Positions 54,466 to 64,000 of a stretch of DNA of 64,000 bases are shown here, in pieces. Location: assembly GCA_002104905.1 (NCBI GenBank), contig MCFE01000048.1:124001-188000 (forward strand), given 5' to 3'. A model generated the notes under the pieces. That model was not told the DNA's origin and did not search any database. It saw only the letters and a program-made list of their open reading frames with translations. Within the stretch, counting starts at the first letter, position 1. Each line of letters opens with the position of its first letter. The stretch comes from Basidiobolus meristosporus CBS 931.73 (taxonomy: Eukaryota; Basidiobolomycota; Basidiobolomycetes; Basidiobolales; Basidiobolaceae). The position numbers and the translations under genes are program-made.

Positions 54466-55240
54466 TCAAGCATAGAGTCCGTTATCCTGCAGGCATTGGG
54501 GTACAGTTACAACTCTATATCTAGTGTCTCGGACTTTCTTGAGGATATCTCGGACTGCCCTAATGGTGGGAGCGTGGACGTCGTGTTGCAAGGAGATGTA
54601 GTTGCTGCTGTTGGGTGGGTTTTTATCCAAGACGTTGTATGCGCTAACAGTTGCTTGGGTGCTTTGGGTTTTCCAATCCAGAGTATCCAAGTTCCAGTAA
54701 ATCACTTTGTATCCTAGTCTTTTGAGCACAGCGAGGACCCGATCATCGCATTCACCATATGGGCAACGCATATATCTAGGACGAACCTTAATGGCTCTAT
54801 AAATGGCATCCGAAGATCTCCTCATTTCACGCTCGATTCCGGCGGTGTCCAGCTCGTTGAGATTTGCGTGAGAATACGTATGGGAGGCAATATGATGCCC
54901 ACGGCGGTACATCTCCCGAACAATTTCCGGGTACTTATCTACATCTTGATCATGGTGCATCGGTTAGCATCTGATTAAAAAAAGCAGGTTGATGGCTCAT
55001 TATATTATTACTTTCTCCAACCAAAAAGAACGTCACCCTGGTATTTCCCAGAATGTTTAGTAGTTCTTGAGTAAAGCTTCCTGGTCCATCGTCAAATGTG
55101 ATCGCTACTACTCCATTTGTGGAGCATTCGCTGATTTGAACACCAAGAGGTGCGGCCCGTTTCCTAATACCAGCGGCACCAATCTGCGAAACACCAACGA
55201 GCCCAAGGATCAAGATAGAGATGTTCGACAGGAAGCGCAT
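54466..55240 (-). CDS. Secreted polysaccharide deacetylase, short form without GPI anchor
   Basis: Two exons, complement(54466..54944, 55012..55240), 235 aa. The 67-bp intron (GTAATA...ATCAAG, with a CTAAC branch site) restores the catalytic reading FFLVGENVDKYPEIVREM. A signal peptide (MRFLSNISILILGLVGVSQIG) precedes a NodB domain with TFDDGPG, HTYSHANL and RCPYGECDDR, where Cys replaces the first Pro of the usual RPPYG. There is no cysteine-rich module, no Ser/Thr stalk and no GPI signal, so it should be a soluble secreted enzyme. It faces deacetylase 5 tail to tail with about 240 bp between them. It belongs to the general fungal CE4 deacetylases (chitin deacetylase or related) and is clearly a different lineage from its five neighbours. 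Confidence 0.88.
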
Positions 55241-55757
55241 AGCAAAGCTAGTTGGTTCGTTGGGCTGGAGGGGGAAAGTGAATGGTTGACTCTGGCCAAA
55301 CGTGAAGCACAGATATATATATACTTCAACCAAGAGCATTGATGAAGAGTTGAGCATTATTCGTAGCATGGGAGTGCATGTTTAACAATCAGTTAAATCC
55401 TACATACATATATTCTAGTGATCCACAAAGTATCCATCCAAGCATACCACACAAGGCTAAGAGCAGCTCTCTACTAGCATGAGCTACATTTAGCTGCAGT
55501 GCCATTCAGTCAGATTGAAATATTCCTGGTATAAAATACATATTCGTAAACCAATGCATAACTCATCATAGAATAGGAAGCCACGTGGTCACTTTAATTA
55601 GATTGCATTTAACTATGCCTAGATAGGCATCCACAGTACATATATACCTATATATATATACAGATTGGACAGTCAAGCTAAATACAATCATGTTATCCAT
55701 ATACACGAAGGATTAGCAATGAATTGGAATGAAGTCCTAATGTTCATCTCCGCCATG
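55241..55757. other. Intergenic between a promoter and the end of the MPE1 gene
   Basis: TATATATATA at 55313-55322 lies about 75 bp upstream (minus strand) of the deacetylase ATG. Another AT-repeat occurs at about 55640-55662. CCACGTGG lies at about 55582. No gene. Confidence 0.5.
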
Positions 55758-58057
55758 TTAATTATGATCATCATCTCTGCGATTTGGGCGTTTAGAATGA
55801 TTTGTGGCATGCACATCAACCACATCTAAGGGACGCTTATGGTTTTTGAGGTGCTTGTTCGACGATGGATAGTACTCATCTGGATGGGGTCGCTCTGGGT
55901 ACCAGGGTTGTGAGAAGCCATCAAAATTAGGAGATGGGCCATATCCATTAGAGTTACCATATGGTGGATAAAATCCCATCAATTGAGGGGGTGGTGGGCC
56001 CCTCCATAACGGTTGAGGCGGCTGCCCCATATTAGCATGCACTGGGGGATAGAAGGGCGTGGAGAAATGATTTGCTTGAAATCCTGCAGGCCGATAGGAA
56101 TGGCTAGGGTAGTGGTGACTCCCTGAGTCACGTTGATCGTGGGTGTGCACTCTAATTTGGCCGCCAGTCGGCTCATTATTTCCGTTTTGTCTCTGTCATA
56201 AAATTAGTTAGCGTCAGTTCTATCGGTGAAGTGTGAAATAAAGCAGCACCTTGTGAACCCCATGCTCCTCGTCTCGTTTTTGATTACTAGTTGAACTGTG
56301 CTGTGCATTAGCATTAATTGACGCTTCTTCAGAGATTGGCCCTGATACCGAGGAGTCGCCTAAATTACTCTTGGCTGCTCTTGACACCGCGTAACTCCTT
56401 ACATATGCTTCGACGTTATTTCGCAACTTCTGGTTTGCAGACAGCCCGTCTGGGGTTTGATTGGGGGCATTGCATGCTGGACAGGTAAACTCTGAATTCA
56501 ACAATTCTTGTTGAATACCTTAAGCATCAAAGTGGGTTAATGCAACTCCAGAGGACAAGGAATCAGGGATCAGAGTAAACTTACAATCCTCACAGAAGTT
56601 ACGTTCACAGCATGGAATCGTGACTGCTTCCTTGAGTAGACCTTTGCATAGATAACAGCTTAATTCTGCCTTCACTGGAACTTGCTCATAAACATCACCA
56701 GTCCCCAGGGAATTTCGTGCTGAGGCCATGATTTTTTCCCAAGCTTGTCTGCGAATACCTTTCATTAGGTAGATTCAATTTATGGATGACAAGAAGTAGG
56801 CCACTTACGAGTCAGGCTGCGCCACTACTAGGCCACCATCGGGAGTGACCATGACTCCTCCTTTGACACTTTTAGGGGCGTCGATTGACTTGAGGAAACT
56901 CTTTGGAATTCCGGTGGTGCGCTTGATACGAGGTTTGTCATACTCTTTATCACCATTGGTTGGGCAGTTATTGATAAAATGACCTAACATTATTGAAAGA
57001 GTGAGTCGCGCGTTGGAAGATAGATTGTGGATGAGAGACTATCATTGGACGAAGTTGTTCTGATACCTTTCTGTCCACAACGGTAACATACATAATTGGG
57101 TGGTGGGACCTTGACCGGCATATTTGAGTTGTATTTGCGGTTCATTAACATGACTGGAGTAGCTCTAGTTATGGATTAAGTTAGGCCAGCAAAATCAATT
57201 TGGGTTCTCAATTTATGTGCTTACTCAGCCATCTTCTCTTGTTGCTGCTGCCAATGCTCGCTCGTTTGCCTAAACATCGCTTGAATTCTTGCTTCCTCAG
57301 AATCATCATCTCCACTTGTTTCAATAGGCACTGGCTGCGGATTACTAGTTGCCTGTTTATGATGTAGGCAAACATAGTCAAGTATAGAACTCAATGTGAG
57401 TGCCGTGTTTATAAAACAGCGAGACGAATACAATGTTATATAAAACCAAACGTACCATCTTGGGGCCTTGAGATAGTGATCTAATGATGGAATTTAGTAA
57501 TTTCGTAAGAAAAATTTGAATGTATCAACAACTAACCCTCCACCCATGGAACGACCACGTCCTCTCCCCATACCGCCACCTTGGCTGTGTGCAGTGTTTA
57601 TTGGATTGGCACCATTAACATAATGCTGAGCAGTTCCCTTCCCTGGTTTCGAGGCAGGTAATCTTCGAACTAGTACAGAGGTAGCTCTAGGAATGAGGAA
57701 GTTGTCGTCGGTATATTCTATTACATTAACAAATAAATTTACTTTAGAGATTCCCTTTCCATGAAAAGTGTAGAATATAATATACAAAAATGTTCATTTG
57801 GGGCGCAAACATTCATCTAGTTTGAATGTTGCGTTTGTATATTGATTGTATTGAAAGTAATACACAAATAATGGTCAATTATATTTACCTTCGTTAGTTT
57901 GGGCATTATAAACGGCAAGGTCAAAATCGGTTCCTTTTCCCAGTTTCTTGGCGAGGATGATTTCTCTCTTCAAATCGAAAACCGAAATACCTGTTCCGTC
58001 AAAGGTACATACATCGTAATCCTTGGCAGATTTGAACTTATAATATACCACAGACAT
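55758..58057 (-). CDS. MPE1: Mpe1/RBBP6-type cleavage and polyadenylation factor subunit
   Basis: Nine exons: complement(55758..56192, 56250..56518, 56585..56748, 56809..56983, 57067..57164, 57225..57352, 57456..57480, 57537..57717, 57889..58057), 547 aa, with phases closing throughout. The N-terminal DWNN (ubiquitin-like) domain starts MSVVYYKFKSAKDYDVCTF. A loop with LIPRATSVLVRRLPA follows, then Gly/Arg repeats. A CCHC knuckle CYRCGQKGHFINNC (about 192-205) is split by an intron. A RING/U-box-like zinc domain follows (CYLCKGLLKEAVTIPCCERN, CPACNAP, about 290-330). The C-terminus is Pro/Tyr/His-rich with a basic end. This order is diagnostic for yeast Mpe1 and animal RBBP6, core parts of the pre-mRNA 3'-end processing machinery (CPF/CPSF) in the nucleus. 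Exon 7 in genomic order is only 25 nt. Confidence 0.93.
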
Positions 58058-58850
58058 AGTTACGAATAGTGAAGGAAAAGAGAATGGTTAAGTTACTCTA
58101 TTTTAATGGTTCTGATTTTTCTTTTGGTAAACTCTAGGTTATTTGTTTTCGTTGATAATAACTGGTAGCTGTTTTTAACAAGAACAATGGAGTGAAGTGA
58201 ACAGATACAATAATAAAAGCGAGATTGAAAGGTAATTAGAGATAAAGTGAAAATCGTTGTGAAGAATGGAGGAAATATAGAATAAGAGCAAGAGTGCAGA
58301 ACAAAGTGACTTGTAACTAGCAAAATACAAACAGCATACAAAGATATAGGTTTATAGTAAGCCATGGGACAGCAATTGGCAAATATGGAAGTGACGTCAA
58401 ATCGATGGATTATTTGATCTAATTTCTGCACAATAATTCCGTGCACCCCAAATTTTTGGACGGTGCTAGGTCTGTGAATATTTACGATGCACACCAAATT
58501 GTGATAAATTATCCTGGAAGTTAGCTAACATTGATAACCTGATGGATGGTGTGGCTTAAAATCATGTATCGTATTCATTTGTATCTTGAAACCAGCGTCG
58601 CTGGAGTGTGAATTGTGTTGATTGTTTGTGTATCATCAGGTAAGCTTATTGTGATTGATCTACTCAAGCATATATTAAACTGTTTACTTAAGGACGAGCC
58701 AAAGCTGACTATTCTTTGCACTACTGTATTATAAGTGTAAATATGTGCATATGCAAGCATGTGTTTCACCAGCTTATAAGCATGGCCTATTATTCATTAT
58801 TTTCATATTGAACTCCTTATCCTGTTTTGTTATAAAGGGAATGTATTTTG
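58058..58850. other. Intergenic, no gene seen
   Basis: A/T-rich. The minus-strand frame at 58093-58497 has no family signature and is treated as chance. Confidence 0.45.
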
Positions 58851-59650
58851 CTACAGTGGAGTACATAACATATCGATCCCGCCATACCTGTTGTATAAAT
58901 CAAATACTGACCACACCTTCGAGAAAAGTACCAAAACAAGATATATACACTCAATGAGCCATTGTTTAAACGAAGCAGCTTGATTCAAGCGACGCTTCAT
59001 GAGAGCAGCGCAGGAGATCGGAGAGTCTTGATTAGCACCTACCAGACATTCCAGAAGATGCCGATGTGCTCTTACATAATAGACGGCGATACAGTAGCAA
59101 CCACAAATTAGAGTACTGATCCTACTGTAATCCCAGCAGCCCCACGTCCTAATTGCCTTTCTGGAGCACCCAATAAATAAGTGGAGCAGGGATGAGCACA
59201 TCAGGCAACTGGGCCGCACTAAGAAGCAGTAGTGCAAAAATCTCTTTGTCCAGTAGGCTTGCTTCGTTCGGCAAAAAATCACCAGCAATACACGATGAAT
59301 TCCCAGAGATGCATCCACATGTTTCCTGTGAACATCCAATCCTGCCTGTTAGGAGCATCTTAAAGAGAAAACGATCAACTTGCCTGTTTCATTATGAATT
59401 CAAAACAAACCTCCAAATGCTTCTCTGTAACTGTAATATGCATGATATCTAGAATAGGATCGAATAAACGAGCATCATGAGACCGACGCAGTTTCCGGGA
59501 TGTAGGGCAACAGAATTCTTACCCGATTTGAATGAAAGGATTATCCTTCGAATAATCTGGGATGTCTTCAATGCGATACAGCTGATACGCCTGGTGAGGC
59601 GCAGACGTTTTCTTCTCGAGATCGTAGTTTTTACTACCGAGTTCATCCAT
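58851..59650 (-). pseudogene. PAQR (adiponectin receptor / HlyIII) family pseudogene
   Basis: Minus strand. A plausible first exon from ATG 59650 reads MDELGSKNYDLEKKT and onward to YRIEDIPDYSKDNPFIQIG, the typical PAQR entry segment (x-DIP-x-W/Y-x-DNP-x-I). After a GTAAGA...TTACAG intron the next exon resumes in phase as GYREAFGGLF, then meets a TGA exactly before IHNETG, the family's HNET motif. Further on, fragments in different frames read GNMWMHLWEF and CWDYSRISTLICGCYC (the family's DYAGIS-LI-GS block) with more stops. The sequence after the third membrane segment is not recognisable. Intact PAQR proteins are seven-helix membrane receptors/hydrolases. This copy looks dead and truncated. 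Confidence 0.65.
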
Positions 59651-60077
59651 ATCGGATAGCAGAGCTGTGGTATTTCAATTTTACAAAGTAATCTACAAAC
59701 ACAAGGATATTTACAAATGAGGAATAGGGACAAGTCAAACGCAGAATGTTTACAAGTGTCTTGAAGAGACCATCTGTTATATACATATATATATATATAC
59801 ACGAGCGAGCGTTGGTTCGCCAGATGCGTGTTGTTTAAAAATTTATTCGAGGATTAAACAAATGTTCTAATTATTAACGTTTACTCCAGATGCTTCAGCT
59901 CCAACGGACAATTACATTGCGTCTATATAACAAATTATCTTCGGATTTGCTTCGGATTCTGAAGATCTATAAACACCACTCAACTAGTTACAGAGAGTTA
60001 TCCGATTCCTCTTAATGATTACAGGGAATTTTGTGGCTACTTGTAAATCCTTTGTTACTATTAAAGTGATATTCGTC
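59651..60077. other. Intergenic with an AT microsatellite
   Basis: Alternating TA run at about 59778-59800. No gene seen. Confidence 0.5.
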
Positions 60078-61812
60078 TTACGGCCGGGCATGATGATTCT
60101 CCGGCGCAGGCATGGGATAGTGTACTTGTTGAGAAAAGCCGGTGTCCTCAGGTCGAGATGGTATTATCGGAACTTCTTGGTGTTGATGGCTACTCTCAAG
60201 ACGAGCAGGCAATGGTGGGCCAAACTGTGAGGGGTGCTGACCAGGTATCTCTGCCATAGGATATATCTCGCTGTTTTCAGCATGGTTCTGCATTGCCGTT
60301 TCCGTAGGCTGAGTAGTCAGAAGATAGGTGTTTCCACCAGAATTCATCTCCTGCTTCTTTCTGGATCGTAATTCTGCTCGTTTGCGCGCAAGACGGCAGG
60401 AATCAACGCCACAGCATAGTATCCCATATAAGAATTCAGGAATATATGTAATATAGCCATCGGTTATTGCCTTCAGTGGAGTCATCCGTTCAGTGCTTAA
60501 CTCACCGCTGGCATGCTTGGCAATCATATCTTGAGGACCATAATACTTGGCCATCAAGATGATAACAAAGGCCATTACTACACATATGATAATTACATAA
60601 AGACCATTTTTGACTGCTGCTGCTGGCCAAGCGATCGAATCACTCGAGTTACTTCCATCCGTACCCTTGATCACCTCAGCTGTCGTAAGGATGGTCAAGA
60701 GAATGTCCCCCACGTAAAAGATAAACATGATAGGGCCCTTGACACACCAAAACATCCCGTGAGCACGAATCTTGCCTCTCTTCCACTCCTCATGGAACAC
60801 CGCAAGATAGGTGAAAAGGGCTGAGAGAATAACTGAGAGGGAAACGAAGTTGATGATTGTCAGGTAGACATAGGCACCATGGAAGTTATATTTGCCCTCG
60901 CAGTAATATCCTCGAAGTTCAGCGAAGATAGAGATAAACGCATTCATGATGGACCTGGCAATAAGTCATAAGCAAGGGACCGTCAGAAGATCCGCACAAT
61001 GCAGGTCTCTTACCATATAGGATACTGGAAAACTAAAATATTTGTGATGGTATTGTAATGAAGTCCCCATTTAGATTTTCTAGGCAAATGAAAGGTTAGA
61101 ATCATGGAACATCAATCAAGTAATTATCATCAAGACGCACATGCGTATCTTAAAAAAATAAAACATATTAACCGTTATATCTTCCTTCCTCTTGCCAGCT
61201 TCGTCTCTAAAAGGCTGTAGGTACGATTGAAGGCACATAAAGAGGTTGTAAACTGCAAAAGATTCGAACAGTGTCGCAAAGAACATGATAGTTGTTGAAT
61301 AATCATAGCGCAAGTACGAAAACCAGGCTAAAGTTGCATAGACAGGAGGGTACAACAAAATTCGCAACTTGTGTCTTTGAACATGTGAGTTGCTGAACGA
61401 AAAAGTTAGAGCAAGTAAGCAAAAACGAATATAATTGAGCCAAGACAGCTTACTAATAGTTTTTAGCGTGACGGCCTACAACTATGAAAGCATACACCCA
61501 TGTGAATGCAAGTAGAACACAGCAGAATAACCAGCCTATTATATGCCAATTCTGACTAAACAAAGGAACGTTTTCGTTGGTAAACTTGCAAAACTACATT
61601 CACCCATAACCTGGAAAGGGCCAAGTTTTATAAATACCTCGGCTGCTGGAAGAGGGAATCGAGGTGGAAACCAGGTTGGCTCCTGCCAGGCAATATGTTA
61701 ATCAAAGGGTTGCCAAGTTCACAACTAGACTTCTAATCAAGACGTACAATCCGCCATCTCGACGAAGGCCGCCGGGGCTTGGGCATTGGTTTTCACTCTC
61801 GGAGGTATCCAT
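60078..61812 (-). CDS. TMEM184 / OST-alpha (DUF300) family multi-pass membrane protein
   Basis: Six exons: complement(60078..60954, 61014..61079, 61141..61392, 61454..61555, 61604..61645, 61748..61812), 467 aa. Phases close, but the first two exons are the least certain (the alternative AG at about 61687 does not keep phase). Several hydrophobic segments are clear: IIGWLFCCVLLAFTWVYAFI, the segment following RHKLRILLYPPVYATLAWFSY, ATLFESFAVYNLFMCL, FVSLSVILSALFTYLAVF and YVIIICVVMAFVIILMA. The patterns P-x-YA, ESFAVYNLF and KGPIMFIFYVGDIL are those of the TMEM184/OST-alpha family (yeast YKR051W). The family includes vacuolar or plasma-membrane proteins, and its OSTA branch exports steroids. 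The C-terminal 100 residues are polar, Pro/Gln/His-rich and cytosolic. Substrate unknown. Confidence 0.85.
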
Positions 61813-61913
61813 TCACTTGGAATATGAAAGGCAGGTAGGAAAGAAAGCGCGGGGGCGAGATTGGTATTGCGGAAGTTATATACGATAGGCCAACGTATCA
61901 TTTGCATGCATGC

Positions 61914-61922
61914 TATATATAT
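61914..61922 (-). promoter_or_regulatory. TATA box of the TMEM184-like gene
   Basis: TATATATAT on the minus strand, about 100 bp before ATG 61812, which supports that start. Confidence 0.45.
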
Positions 61923-63237
61923 CCTTCACTCATAGATTCATTACATCTATTATTGGGAAAACGATCTTATCTGACCATATTCCCATTTATGAGCGGTAGC
62001 CGGGCTCTCCCAGCAAAATCTTTCATTTCAAGACATAAGCCAAGTCACAGGCTGAAATAGATTGAATTTAATTCGTAATGGGTTTCGAATTAGCCAGCAC
62101 AAGGTGAAGTTTCGCATCATCAAATCAGATGGGTTCATTGTACGCATTGGCTTCAATTAATAATGCACATTGTGTTTGGTCAAAGATAATATTGCAGTGC
62201 AGTAGGCTTGACCAATGATTACAGCAACGCTAATTTGAGGGGTGGCTAAGGCTGAGCTCTGACAATGATGAACAGAAGAGCCCCTATGGATCGGTGGGAA
62301 ATATGCCTCCGAGGGCGGAACAGGAATTACTGGCTCGGGTTCACCCGATCTTCAAGATCGAAAAGTCTTTGGCATCGCTGATACGGTGATCATCCTTAAT
62401 GAAGGAGAGTAGTGGAGGAAAGCGGCTGATCCTAGCGTAACAGTAGCGTATAAGCATACTAAAGATTACCTTTTACAACCCATCGCACTTGTACACACCG
62501 GTTGCAGGTGGGCTCCCTGACTCTCGGATAATACGGCAAATATGTGGCTCAGGGGGCCCTATCTTAGGTGATACGTACCGGCTAGAAACCCTCATCGAGC
62601 TTTCCCAGCCAGTTGTGTCTTTCTTGCTTATTAAAAGGTGGATGTGCTAACATGCCAAGATTGATGCAATGAAGCTGCAGATCATGAATCCAATCATGCT
62701 TTATTTAAGCTTATGCACGTGTGGAAAATACTTCTTTCAGACAAGCTTCTATTTATGGCATTTCTATTCCGATATTGTTACTGGGGCTTGGTAGATCACT
62801 ATGGGATGATCGTCCTACGGATTCTCTTCATTCTAATTGGATGATTTCCTCTCCCCCCCAAGGTGGGAAGTTCTTGTTGGCATGATTACAACAGTTGCCA
62901 AGCATTTCTTCATGATTAGCGCTATTCTAACTGGGAGTGCTGTAAGACATGTGGGAACCTGAGAGTGAGCCTATCTTTAGGGGTATTGACTCATTGGGCC
63001 AGGATCGGCAAATTTGATCCTTTGAAGATCGTAGTAAGTAAAGTGATGCCATATCAAACAAGTGATTTGCGCTGCAAACATTAATAGCCCAATTAATATC
63101 ATCAAGTAGTGATTCGTTTAGTAAGCAGTTTTACCATTCATCATATTTTGTTCTCAATAAAAAATTGCCATCCTCAAACCACAACTCTTACACTGTTCTT
63201 CTTCACCTACTTTGGTACTGTATCAAAGAGTTTTACC
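61923..63237. other. Intergenic, no gene seen
   Basis: About 1.3 kb with no supported frame, RNA gene or repeat. Confidence 0.45.
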
Positions 63238-63591
63238 TGTTATAAAAATTCGTAATTCCACCTAAATATTCACCTAGCTTAGTTAGTCACTTTGATAATT
63301 ACCTACAAATCTTGGAGAATTCTGACCAAATACCTTGTCGGCATTTACTTAGAATATTATCATCAAAACATCAGGTACCCAGAACATGAAAATTCTCAAA
63401 GTTGTCCAAACAGTCCCAAACTTTGCACACATGATCTTGGGACCTTCCTAAACATATTCTATAGATTTGTCTTGCTAAGACCATGTAAAGCTACAAATAC
63501 CACTTTTACATTTAATAAATCATTATGTGAAAAACCATATATTCTACTTGTACTCCTAGTCACTTCCAATATCTCCAAGACTCTTAGAACA
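63238..63591 (+). repeat. Solo copia LTR
   Basis: Collinear over its full length with the copia LTR at 12150-12499 but diverged at many positions. Starts TGTTATAAAA and ends TTAGAACA. The 5-bp duplication TTACC is present on both sides (63233-63237 and 63592-63596). No internal element sequence follows, so it is a solo LTR left by recombination. Confidence 0.9.
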
Positions 63592-63596
63592 TTACC

Positions 63597-64000
63597 AAAT
63601 GCATAAACTATATAATTATCAAAGCTCCTCAGTGCTATTAGAGACCTACCACATACTCTGAACTTGTTATTTGTCCTCTGCAGTGGCCAGAGTATTGTGT
63701 CAGGGTTAAGGTATTCAAATGCTTGATTCAAATCTGATAAAGTATGATAATGCCATTTCAACTTGATCAAGTTGCATAGTGCAAATTTTACCAGGTAATT
63801 ATATCTTTATTAAAGAGAAGATAAAAATACTGCAAAAATTGAGTTGAGTTTGAAAAAGAGCTTCAAAACAAAATCATGCAGGTATATAAGATAAAGCTGG
63901 GATTTACGTGATGGCAAAGCACAAAGGGAAAGTACAAAGCTATACTACTACTTCCTAGAAGCTAGTGCCCTCTCCAGAAGGCAGAACCACTAGTCTAATT
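63597..64000. other. A/T-rich sequence at window end, possibly transposon-derived
   Basis: On the minus strand a short frame reads KLKWHYHTLSDLNQAFEYL. It continues by chance into the solo LTR. It may be a remnant of another mobile element, but no family is recognised. Confidence 0.25.

Noticed and set aside
34770-55590. Recurrent CACGTG palindromes in intergenic DNA (for example 34776, 36686, 47755, 50966, 55582)
   Set aside because: The number seen is about what chance would give for a six-base site over this length, so no shared regulator is claimed.
58851-59339. 162-codon minus-strand frame as an independent gene
   Set aside because: It overlaps the PAQR homology region, and only part of it matches that family. 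It is better explained as one frame of a broken PAQR gene.
1-64000. CRISPR arrays, prophage or bacterial operons
   Set aside because: None seen. Introns, TATA promoters and the gene families are eukaryotic.

Overview
The window looks like nuclear DNA from a fungus, probably an early-diverging (non-Dikarya) lineage. The evidence is short introns of about 50-70 bp with GTAAGT-type donors and CTAAC-like branch sites, TATA boxes about 50-110 bp upstream of many ATGs, GPI-anchored chitin deacetylases, a fungal-type homeodomain factor, and genes such as an MCMDC2-like MCM protein that I would not expect in yeasts. The lineage is an inference from gene content. No phylogeny could be run.

Layout. 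(1) Positions 1 to about 17,055 are a transposon block. It holds a Gag-protease-only LTR element cut by the window edge, and a decayed Ty3/gypsy chromovirus (3494-7569) whose integrase core is deleted while its chromodomain tail remains. It also holds two diverged copies of an unclassified repeat (about 8,650-9,340 and 11,480-17,054), a second gypsy RNase H-integrase fragment (9343-10611), and a very young intact Ty1/copia element (12150-16836) that splits the second repeat copy. Two more solo copia LTRs lie at 39229-39571 and 63238-63591, each with its target-site duplication. (2) 17,055-27,400 carries a CDC6 gene and, just upstream on the same strand, an intron-rich MCMDC2-like gene, with poorly readable sequence on both sides. 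(3) 27,580-42,433 carries single-copy genes: a Hoy1/Phx1-type homeodomain factor, a secreted M49-like metallopeptidase, two tandem single-C2-domain proteins, an EAF7/MRGBP subunit of NuA4, a WW-domain low-complexity protein and a GNAT-like protein. (4) 42,945-44,502 is a broken acyl-CoA synthetase gene. (5) 46,577-55,240 is a polysaccharide (chitin) deacetylase cluster: four intact genes and one pseudogene on the plus strand, and one two-exon relative facing them. (6) 55,758-61,812 carries the nine-exon MPE1/RBBP6 homologue, a PAQR (adiponectin-receptor/HlyIII) pseudogene and a six-exon TMEM184/OST-alpha membrane protein.

How the parts relate. The deacetylases would act together at the cell surface, converting chitin to chitosan. 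Their central catalytic tracts are nearly identical in DNA while their flanks have diverged, which points to gene conversion. CDC6 and the MCMDC2-like gene both belong to replication/meiotic recombination families, but adjacency alone is no proof of shared function. Exon models below were built by hand from splice signals and reading phase. Where the phase closes exactly (CDC6, EAF7, MPE1, TMEM184, C2 proteins, homeodomain, the two-exon deacetylase) I trust them well. Start codons are the first sensible ATG, since several long open frames begin at non-ATG codons.
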